From: Phaeotremella fagi
Lineage: Eukaryota > Basidiomycota > Tremellomycetes > Tremellales > Phaeotremellaceae
Length of the DNA stretch: 64,000 nucleotides
Reading direction: 5' to 3'
NCBI GenBank assembly: GCA_001599715.1
Contig: BCHU01000014.1
Span: 806,001 to 870,000 of the forward strand
A program made the translations under genes and the position numbers. The notes below the pieces were generated by a model. It ran no database searches and was not told where the DNA came from. It was given only the letters and a program-made list of their open reading frames with translations. Shown in pieces: positions 55,416 through 64,000 of the stretch (within the stretch, counting starts at the first letter, position 1; every line of letters begins with the position of its first letter).

Positions 55416-55727
55416 TAATCTAAGAAAGATGTTGGTCTTCTTTTTGCTTGTGGTAAGGATTTATTTGTACGGTACATATAGTTTTTGTTCTTCTGTAAAT
55501 AGTTTTTAATTCACAAATTTGTGTTTGTTCCGAGATGTGATACATGATGCTCTCATTGCACCGTAGTCCCATTTTTTGGCTCAAGACTGACTTGCTTTTC
55601 TCTTATGAGAATAACTTTCAAGTGGTCGGAGGTACTTGATGCATCCTAAAACTGCCAAACCCTTCGTCAAAGAAAGGAGGTACAAGTAACGTGTTTATAG
55701 ACATGCCACAACTCCCCCTCTCTCACC
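55416..55727. other. Intergenic between convergent orphans
   Basis: 312 bases, AT-rich 3' flanks. Nothing recognisable. Confidence 0.35.
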
Positions 55728-56147
55728 TCATTTGCCACTTCCCTCCAAGTCATCAACCGGACCCAAGCTATTCGAACTATCCAGTTCCTTCAAATACCTC
55801 AACACCTCCTCTTTAACAATCCAAGCCCGCATCTCCTCCTTGAACCCATCAATCCCAGAAACAACAGACCCAACACGTCTATCAATCAATTCTCGTACAC
55901 TCTCATAAACGTAAATCGACATCGCTTGCGTCCCATCCTTCCTAAAACTAAGTTGAGAATTGGGTATCATCGATGAGTTGCCGCAGAAAGAATCTTGGGT
56001 TGGGTTTTGACGATCGGAATCGAGGGTTGCGTAGAAGAGGTTGCTGGAGATGTAGTCTGATGACGATGTTTCCTTGCTGTGTTGGCTCTTTTGGGTTTTG
56101 ACGTTCAGATAGAAAATCAATCTTTCTCTTGAGAAATCGGTCGTCAT
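55728..56147 (-). CDS. Orphan protein, 139 residues
   Basis: A single-exon minus-strand frame. It starts MTTDFSRERLIFYLNVKTQK, passes through SFRKDGTQAMSIYVYESVRE, then LIDRRVGSVVSGIDGFKEEM and ends GPVDDLEGSGK. It begins with a beta-like segment and ends with helices (RAWIVKEEVLRYLKELDSS). Soluble, no family recognised. The composition and size resemble its orphan neighbours at 53821 and 54822, but I cannot show homology. Could be a fragment of a longer gene; no 5' exon was found. Confidence 0.5.
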   Translation of the reverse strand: MTTDFSRERLIFYLNVKTQKSQHSKETSSSDYISSNLFYATLDSDRQNPTQDSFCGNSSMIPNSQLSFRKDGTQAMSIYVYESVRELIDRRVGSVVSGIDGFKEEMRAWIVKEEVLRYLKELDSSNSLGPVDDLEGSGK

Positions 56148-56397
56148 GTTGTGTGATCTGATGATTGGGTGTTGAATGACAAGAAGACAGAGGTAGAGAA
56201 TGAGATTTTAGTCTGAATCGATTGTCATCCATAAAGGAGTGGTACTGTCAAAGGAGAGTCCACGAAGTTTTATTCAACAACACTGCAGATTGCAAGACGT
56301 CAAACAAAGTAACAATTCATTCACATAACGAATTCGTAAGCATCATCTACCATAAAAATACAAGGTTTTCTTCCATCCAAGAACATCATCTCCATCT

Positions 56398-59300
56398 CTA
56401 CTCTCCAGCGAACAATCTAACGATCAAATAACCAGTTGATCCTAAGAAACGGAAGACTAAGATGATGGTCAACTTCGTTACGGTACATTAAAAGCTATCG
56501 ATCAAACATACAAGCAAGTCCTGTGACGGTGCTAGACAATCATTAGTCTCCATTCAGATCTGAATTTGGTCACTCACAATAACATCACACCCATGTATGT
56601 CGTTGCCACTGATGAAGTACCTCCACTCGTTTGACTGTAAGAAAGAATCATCAGTTCATGTTAAGCTTTTAAGTGAAGCGATGAACCTACAGGATAACAG
56701 CAGCCAAACCAGCATTTGACATTGTCCAAACCAAAAGGACGTTCGTACGGAAATTCTACATCCAAATCAGTCCCCTTTCCCGAACCTAAAATTGAAATCA
56801 CAACAGACCTTATAGTAATCTTCCTGTTTCTGATCACTAGATACTGTCTTCACTTCCTTCTCAGGTTTAGTATTCAGGATCTGTAGTTCAGCCGCGTAAA
56901 CGGCGTTTATATCTTGTTGTTCGACCGGGACGTCGATAGTGACTTCGTTCTTATCTCCAGAACTCGATTTCACGACTCCAAGATCCTCAGATACTTTGTC
57001 TGAACCTTTTGTACCCCACGACTGTGTATTGTCAGTTAAAATGTATGTTGGAAGAGAAGAAAGGGATACGCACAACATCGTGAACGTTTGAAAAAGCATA
57101 AACGCTAGATCATTATCAGTTTAAGAGTGTGTGAATCGATAATCAAATACTCACTTTAAGACATTGATATACGATGGTGCGAGCTGCAGGATTTTAGTTC
57201 TAATCATGTCTCCTAAAATATGACCTACAAGTAAATACTGTAAGAAAGAAGTGACTGAAAGCTACATCAGTAATCGAACCCAATACAAAACCGATAAAAC
57301 CTACTCATATGCCAAGGTTCCAAAGCCAACAACGATGACAAGATGTACAACCCATAAGTCGCGAACAGCGATAGAATTATATTCCTAAAAATTGAACTTT
57401 GCAGTAAATTCGCCGATGTGAATCCACCACTTGATTCTACACCCTGAACACCTTTGATAGCGAGGAAGACTAAGGAGTATCAGTCTATGATCAGCAGACA
57501 GTCTTGAGACTCACCGGCAGCGAATATCATATACACTGTTATTGCCGCGAAACCGACCATTGCCATTGTATAACCGACTCGGGATCTGCAAGGAGTGTTA
57601 GAGCTTTTGAACATAACGAAGACGAAAGCTCACCCAGCCGGTCGGTTACCCAAAGCCAATAAGAAACATAGAAGAAGTAAAGCGAGATACAAATATTTCA
57701 GAGGGATATTGACGTATTTCCAAGTATCAGAATAATCTTGCATTGAGGACTGATCATGATTTCAGTAACGTGCCATGTAATTATGTGTCAATTGGTACTC
57801 ACCGTGAGGACGTCGAAAGCAATGAAATAGTTACCAAGAGCGAACCAGGAGAAGATGATGTTGATGGTTTCTTAGAAAAGAGAACTTGATCAATATTTGT
57901 GTATATAATCTGTGAGATCTGCTTACGATACACCAATTCAATATGTAAAAAGAACTTCCTGGCGAAACCGTGTCTGTTGTGATGTTCAGCTTTCCATAGG
58001 GTTACTACAACGCAGCTGAAACTCACGACGATCGATAGAGGTACCCAAAATGAACTATAGAATGGATAGCAGCGAAGAAAGAACCGTTCAACCATCTGCG
58101 TCGAGTCAGTAGACAACTCATGATAGAATTATTTCACCAACCTTCTACGTTGAGAGACCAGTTCAGCAACCTGATATTTCGTTAGTTGGTAAAGCCACAA
58201 GATTGGAAGCGGTAACTAACAGTATCTGGGACATCCGTGATTGCATATGCTGATTTCACGTAATGCAAGGACCATTTACAACCTCTTTTGGAAACAAGTT
58301 CCCAACAGAGAATACGATCTGTAATGATTTAGCTAATCATCTTCTGTTAGAAAAAAGGTTATCTACCTTCAGCAAGATACATATTAGCGGAGCTTTGGCG
58401 TTTGTCAGCTTAACATCTCAACAACAACGAAAAGACGACTCACAAAATACCAGCTCCTGCTCCATGCATCGTTTCACCAATGAAATACTGTTTAAGAGGT
58501 CCATTTCCAGCTGGATCGTTTTGTAGAGCGATATACTATGTGACGTCAGCTTCATTCTAAAGAGATCTTTGAAGCTGACATACACGATAAGCTGAGAAAG
58601 CACCGGGACTATGTAATCATTAAAACATCAGCTGAACCGTCTCAAAACAGAATTCAATTAGACTTACAGCACAGTAATGTATCCAAAGATACTTTCTAGA
58701 GGTTTATCCAAAATATTACTCATCTAAAATACAATTAGCTGACCATCTCAATGAGTATCAAAAGGACTACCCACCTTGTATTCAAAGTTCTGCGCAGCGA
58801 CTAATGGATTTAATAGATTTCTCCAGAACAATCCTTTAAGAGCGACGATTTCACCGCAAGCTCCACCGACTGAGGAATTGATATCGAATGCTTTCCACAG
58901 ATGATAGATCGAATCTGGACCTGGTTGGGTTCCTACATCTAACAAAACGCAGACGCTAAGATGGGTTAGTTGGACTACAAGAGTGATGATTGAAGTTGAC
59001 ATACTTTGGATTTAAACAGTCGCCAAATGCACTGGGTTCTTTTAGCTACTTCTTGATTCACTGGGGAAACGACTTACTTGAAGAACCATCTATGACTATT
59101 GATCTATAAGTTGAATCAGCTAAGATTTGATTCACATCGCTCAGATGATTTACCTTTTTCTGGTTTTTCTCCTATTCACGAAACACTGATCAGAACAAAC
59201 CAACGAAATAGATACCGACAACTCACTTTCATGCAGAAAATCATTTGAACTGGAACAAATTTATCCTGAGGTGGACCAATTTTACAATTTGACGTGATGG

Positions 59301-61040
59301 ACACTACGTTTGGTTAGCTTTGCGAACTTCCAAATTATGCAAGAGCTAGCTCACGTTGGGTAGTGTATTCGTAAAGATGTGCTGTCTATAGTAAGAATGT
59401 AAGTTTCCACTACTATCACATAAGAACGGCATGAACATACGACCGGTTTACCATTGACCACGTTCTTCCCCACACCATCCTGATAAACTCCCAAAGCAGC
59501 CAAAACACTTCTAGTTCTAGGATTGATCTTGAGTCTTCCATCAGCCACCACACAGACGACAACCTAAATCAAATAAGTAAATTGATATGCCATTAATTCG
59601 AGAAAGGTATACCTTTTTCCAACCTTCCCTGCCCCAAGTTTTGGATTTGGTTCTGGAACAGAGATGAGCGATGTTTTGCATGACTCCACGCATCGTTCTG
59701 CAGAAGAGGAGATCATCTTCCTGTGTGGTTGTTAGCAGATTCAATATAGATCACGAAATGGTTACTCACGTTATACATGGTAATGACCTGTTTCGTTTAT
59801 TAGCATTACAATCTTCTATGAGACGTGACTCACGATAAATAACTCAGTTTGACGTGGTGGATCATACAATCTTTGTCTCAATGTATATTTGTCGGCTACA
59901 AAATCGTTAGGATCACAGGTGACAGCTGTATATCTCATTTTGGAGAACTCAGTTTCCGTCTTTTCTGAACATTGTTCAAGAAGTCGAGAAGGGACGTCGA
60001 TGTCAACTACAAGATGACCTCGGAATAATCTGTCGTGAATCAGTATCCACAAAATGTCGAATATTGTCCACTTACTGGACCTTCTTCTGAGTTCTGTTTC
60101 TACGAAGTATCCTAGCAGGTAACGGACCGTAATGTAAATTAGCCTCTTCATCTTCATTACCAGTTCCTAAACCTCCATTCCCGCCATTAGCAGCGTAACC
60201 ATTATTACCAGCTGTTTCCATGTTTCCAGCGGCATCCCAACGACCAGGTAGTAGACCTACATCACCTTCATAAGGTGTTTTAGCCCTTATATCATTAAAC
60301 TGATAACCGTTCTGACCACCCATTGACATTGACGAACGTGATGGTGGAATGCCAAGACGTGGATCTGCGTGAGCATGAGATAGTAACGGTGCTGAATCGT
60401 TGATATCGTCATCTGGATGTCCAGGTGGTTGACCGTATCCACCAGATTGAAACGCGGTTTGAGGACGATAGTACTGGTTTCCATTGTTGAGATCTAATTG
60501 TGACGAATTCGACTGGATCAATGGAGGCGGTGATGATAATCTATCATCTCTTAAACCTTGATCATAGAGTTGATAACCTGAATCTTGTCTAGCTCCTGTA
60601 TTCAGAGGATGAAACGAGGGATTACTGTCGAATCTAGTTCTTTGTTGCATAGGAGGTGGAGCTGCATGTTGAGCTGGTGGTGATCTGAGCCCTTGATCAC
60701 GAACAGGTAATTGTGGTATAGGAGGTGGAGCATTGAAATTAGGGGTCGTACCGTATTGTCTTGTACCAAAATTACCAACGTTGTTATCATGAAATGGATC
60801 GTTATAAGTAGCTGCTGGAAACACGTTTGACTGGGAGTGAGGGAAAGGACCGTGACCTTGAGCTTGAGCTTGACCTTGGATACCTTGGTTTTGTTGAGGG
60901 GGAGGTGAGAAAAGCGGGTTCTGGAACCCACCACTGGTATGGTGATGACTTTGAGGTTGCTGACGAGGACTGGTCGGAGAATGATATTGGGGGTCATCCT
61001 CTGGTCTTCTACCACCTTGCCAGATGTCTCCTGGATTCAT
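56398..61040 (-). CDS. Chitin synthase (division I type)
   Basis: About 20 exons on the minus strand. A long disordered Gln/Pro/Gly-rich N-terminus ([20 protein letters not shown]) ends at [14 protein letters not shown], joined to [20 protein letters not shown]. The catalytic GT2 domain has [66 protein letters not shown] with the Asp of the DxD region, [19 protein letters not shown], the GAFSAYRYIAL segment, EDRILCWEL and, across an intron, the hallmark [13 protein letters not shown]. Then come several TM helices ([34 protein letters not shown]). It ends [14 protein letters not shown]. All catalytic motifs are present. Transfers GlcNAc from UDP-GlcNAc to chitin at the plasma membrane. The class number within division I cannot be fixed by eye. 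Confidence 0.9.
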
Positions 61041-61912
61041 AGCGGAAGTGAAGGAGGGAAGTGGATTGAATTAATTGATGGAGTCAAGTGTTGCGAGGGG
61101 GTCGTTGTTGGAAATAGTATTGGTGGGAATTTCCTCAGTGCTCTTGTTGAGGATGCTAAGGTTTGGTACGAAGATGATAATGTTCCAAATCAAGGTGAAG
61201 AAGGATGATAAAATGATGGTTCTTGGTCGCAAATGCGTCTAACATGTTACAGTTGCAGTGCGGGGAAACAACGTTGTGGCTAGTGGGGTAGTGGCGGTGT
61301 ACAATACGGTACTTGTAATGCAGTGCAATACATCCTCATTCTGCACTGCATGCATACGGCAGATCGGGACGAGGAGCAAGGGGGAGGAACTGCTCCATTA
61401 TTGTAGAATTCGAAGATTCAAGACTCCTTTTACTAGCTGATCGGTATCCGAAATCACTACTCAACCCCTGAAGTCCTCTGGTCAGTCAGTCTCTGCTTTT
61501 TCGAAATCAATTTATGATTCAAAACTTGTCTGGAGAGGCTATGTCGTCCAGCGGAAAACAAATCAATCACCGTTAAAGATACAGATGCAATCATCCTGAC
61601 ATAGAAGCTTGAGATCAAGAAATGTAATAACATTCAATGATTCCTTCTGTCGAGAACTACTATGTGTATTAGCCATACAGTCGTACAGTCGTGGTGGAGG
61701 TGTATTGGGGGCTACTGTATAGTGGATATCCTTATATAGGTAATGCTGCTGAGATTGAAAACAACTTTCATTCCTTTGATAATAAGTAGCCTTTGTCCAG
61801 CTGTGGTGTAGTCAAACAAAGAACGAGTAAGCTATTGAAGGTTGAGGTGCAACATTTCAAATTCATAAAAACAAAATATACATTTCACTCAGCCTTACCT
61901 AACAAGTCATCA
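61041..61912. promoter_or_regulatory. Chitin synthase promoter side and 5' flank of the next gene
   Basis: 872 bases. Contains a 10-base perfect inverted repeat at 61318-61351 and a duplicated ACAGTCGTACAGTCGT at about 61678-61693. A TATATAGG near 61733 may serve the plus-strand gene. No coding sequence supported. Confidence 0.4.
61318..61351. repeat. Perfect 10-base inverted repeat, 14-base spacer
   Basis: ATGCAGTGCA (61318-61327) pairs exactly with TGCACTGCAT (61342-61351). Confidence 0.7.
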
Positions 61913-62926
61913 ATGTCCAGTTCAGACCTGCACACCATAGTTGATGTTCGAAGAACTGACACTAAACCTGAAACTCAAGGCAAGCTGATAAGAACCAATT
62001 ATTTTCTAAATCCATCCAACGACACTTCATCATTATGTGATCTAGTGGAATCCTTCATTTGGAATTCACTCAGGCTTGATGTATTTAATTCTCTTGGTAA
62101 AGATGAAGACGGCAAAAACCTAGTATCAAATCACCAACGTTTTCAACATTTACTCTCAAAAGGATATTCCAATCAAATAGCTTCAAAGATGATTAAATCA
62201 TTGTCAACTGTTCCTCAGGATTTTTATCGTCTAGAAGGATATCATACAACTAAGACTGCAAGAGATAAAATGGTATCACTTTTTGCGTCACTCAATGATC
62301 AATCTGGTAAATCTTTTGCTTCATTTATTATCGAATTCAACATACCCGCTGTTCGAATGGATACTGATGTACTAACACAATCAGATTACGCAAGAAGAAG
62401 GAAGAAATTAACACATAAAAATGAAATAAACAAGGTTCAGGTTGTTCAGACTGATAACCTGAATACATTCCAACAATCCAATCAACTTGGTCTCCCTGGT
62501 AACCTTGGTGGGGATGTTTTTTTGGATAGGAGTAATGCTTCCTCAGAAGCCAACTCACCTTCCAGCTCAATAGGTAGTCAATGGTCAGCTCTTAACAGTC
62601 CTTTGTTCAATAATTCCCAAGACAAAACAGGGGAACCAAGTTATATCACCAAAACACCAAATGATTATCCCTGGTCCCCAGATTATAGTCCAAGTCATCC
62701 ACCTTCAATTCAGATCAATGAACAACCTTGGCAAGTGAATGACCCAGAACTGATGAGAACAACAGGGAGTTTCTATGGTCCAATACAGGATGGTGGGGTG
62801 GAGAATTGGTTACATGAGAACATTTCGGACTCAGATTTATATGAGGAAGTCAGACCTGATGACATAGGGTTTGAGATCTTTGTTCTATCCAACTTGGCAG
62901 AGGAAACTGTTAAGAACAAAGATTGA
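61913..62926 (+). CDS. Unrecognised tandem-family protein, copy 1
   Basis: A single-exon gene of 337 residues when started at ATG 61913, which aligns with the start of copy 2; an in-frame start at 61793 lies in what is duplicated 5' flank. It opens MSSSDLHTIVDVRRTDTKPE. A likely folded N-terminal domain of about 170 residues has SLCDLVESFIWNSLRLDVFN, QRFQHLLSKGYSNQIASKMI, RLEGYHTTKTARDKMVSLFA and SFASFIIEFNIPAVRMDTDV. It ends at basic ARRRKKL. A Ser/Pro/Asn-rich tail with an acidic C-terminus follows. No signal peptide, TM segment or motif I know. Family unique to my eye; lineage-specific expansion likely. Confidence 0.6.
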   Translation: MSSSDLHTIVDVRRTDTKPETQGKLIRTNYFLNPSNDTSSLCDLVESFIWNSLRLDVFNSLGKDEDGKNLVSNHQRFQHLLSKGYSNQIASKMIKSLSTVPQDFYRLEGYHTTKTARDKMVSLFASLNDQSGKSFASFIIEFNIPAVRMDTDVLTQSDYARRRKKLTHKNEINKVQVVQTDNLNTFQQSNQLGLPGNLGGDVFLDRSNASSEANSPSSSIGSQWSALNSPLFNNSQDKTGEPSYITKTPNDYPWSPDYSPSHPPSIQINEQPWQVNDPELMRTTGSFYGPIQDGGVENWLHENISDSDLYEEVRPDDIGFEIFVLSNLAEETVKNKD

Positions 62927-63233
62927 TGTTGATAAAAACTGTTGAGGGCTACTTCATGATTTTTCTGGTATAATGCATCTTGAAATGTGGATAGCATACA
63001 AAATGTCAGCAATGTATTTCTGTAAGTGCGGGTGAGATTCTATGAGACCATATGGGTCTTCTAAAGACTGATGCAGTCTTCCAAACACTTGCAATCCTTT
63101 GACAATAAGTAGTCTTTGTCCAATTGTGGTGTACTCCAGCAGAGAATAAGCTATTGAAGGTTAATATACTACATTCCAAAATTCTGAAAAACAAAAGACA
63201 TGATCCACTCAGCCTTAGCTACCAAGTCAACAA

Positions 63234-64000
63234 TGTCCAATGACATCCCGCAAACAATAGTCAATGTTAAAAGAGTTCTCTACAAGCCTGTAACTCGAGG
63301 CAGGTTGATAAAAACTTATTCATCAAACCCATCCACTGACGATACTACAATCTTATATACTCTGGTGAAGAACTTCATTTGGGATTCACTTATGCCCCTT
63401 ACAGTAAAATCTCTTGGTAAAAATGAGAACGATGAATACCTTGTGGCAAATCGCCAGCGTTTTCAACAATTACTCTCAACAAGATACTCAAGTACAGCAG
63501 CTTCAAAGATTATCAGCTCATTGACCACTGTTCCTGGTGGTCAGTATCGCCTAGAGGGACGTCATACCTTGCAAACGGCAAGAGATGAAGAGGTTTCACT
63601 TTATGCGTCTCTCAAAGATCGATTAGGCAAACCGTTTGCTTCATTCATCATTGAATTCAACATACCCGCCGTTCGATTGGATAATAATGTACTAACACAA
63701 TCAGACAATGCAAGAAGAAGAAAGAAACCAAGTAGAAATGAAATGAACAAGGGTCTGGTTGATCATTCTGATAACGTGAATGGGTTACAACAATCAAGTC
63801 ATCGTAGTCCTCCTGGTCTTCTTGGTGGGGATGGAACCTCAGGTAGCAGTGCTTCAAAAGTCACCTCACCATCCAGGTCAATTGGGATCCAATGGTCACC
63901 TTCTCACAATCCTTTGTTTGTCAAATCCCAGAAGGAAATAGTTACCACAAGTTGTACCACACAATCACCATATGAATTTCATCATTCATCACCAAATCAT
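63234..64000 (+). CDS. Unrecognised tandem-family protein, copy 2 (runs off window)
   Basis: An intronless frame open from ATG 63234 to the window end, at least 255 codons. It opens MSNDIPQTIVNVKRVLYKPV and aligns with copy 1 along its length: TLVKNFIWDSLMPLTVKSLG, QRFQQLLSTRYSSTAASKI, RLEGRHTLQTARDEEVSLYA, PFASFIIEFNIPAVRLDNNV, LTQSDNARRRKK. The tail also aligns (SRSIGIQWSPSHNPLF against SSSIGSQWSALNSPLF). The upstream flank is duplicated too (AATAAGTAGTCTTTGTCC; AAGCTATTGAAGG). Open frames with many changes between copies suggest both are under selection to remain coding. Incomplete at the 3' side. Confidence 0.6.

Overview
The window is nuclear DNA of a basidiomycete fungus, most likely a Cryptococcus/Kwoniella-like tremellomycete yeast. 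Nearly every conserved gene is broken by many short GT-AG introns (about 35-200 nt) with CTNAC/TGACTGAC-type branch sites. Genes sit on both strands a few hundred bases apart, and the set includes chitin synthase, fatty-acid elongase, the GPI-lipid remodeller PER1 and an SP-Ser/Thr-TM surface protein. No rRNA, tRNA, CRISPR or bacterial operon structure was seen. All gene models are hand-spliced from the sequence, so internal exon borders not listed are approximate.

Layout. 1-3000 is transposon-rich: a gene 3' end cut by a probable solo LTR, three more degraded LTR-like copies and a frameshifted Ty1/Copia RNase H relic. 3.3-5.3 kb (-) is a membrane-anchored probable glycosyltransferase. 5.5-9.4 kb holds the divergent pair WRAP73 (-) and GID8 (+). 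9.8-12.2 kb holds an intronless FAD monooxygenase and a short orphan gene with an in-frame stop. 13.0-20.3 kb carries a TMEM184/Hfl1-type membrane protein, TMA22/DENR (-) and a USP25/28-like protein that appears to have lost its catalytic Cys. 20.5-25.1 kb codes for surface and secreted products: a Ser/Thr-rich TM protein and two paralogous six-Cys small secreted proteins. 25.5-29.2 kb holds an AKR7-like aldo-keto reductase and DDI1.

29.5-34.2 kb (-) is a tandem array of three F-box-like paralogues, the third with a nonsense codon. 35.3-40.4 kb carries a small secreted protein, phosphopantothenoylcysteine decarboxylase (-) and an ELO elongase (+). 41.2-48.9 kb carries a Sel1/MYND-like protein (-), and the divergent pair NPP-type phosphodiesterase (-) and PER1 (+). 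49.0-56.2 kb is mainly unrecognised genes: a Lys/Glu-rich protein, an 823-residue protein that must be assembled from two apparent ORFs, and several small orphans. 56.4-61.0 kb (-) is a chitin synthase with about 20 exons. 61.9-64.0 kb holds two tandem intronless paralogues of an unknown family, the second running off the window.

Together the recognised genes cover ubiquitin biology (GID8, DDI1, a pseudo-USP, F-box array), cell envelope and glycolipid work (chitin synthase, PER1, NPP, glycosyltransferase, ELO) and redox metabolism (monooxygenase, AKR). They do not form one pathway. The most novel material is the pseudo-deubiquitinase, the F-box array with a CxGC tail, the six-Cys secreted pair and the orphan families at 49-56 kb and 62-64 kb.
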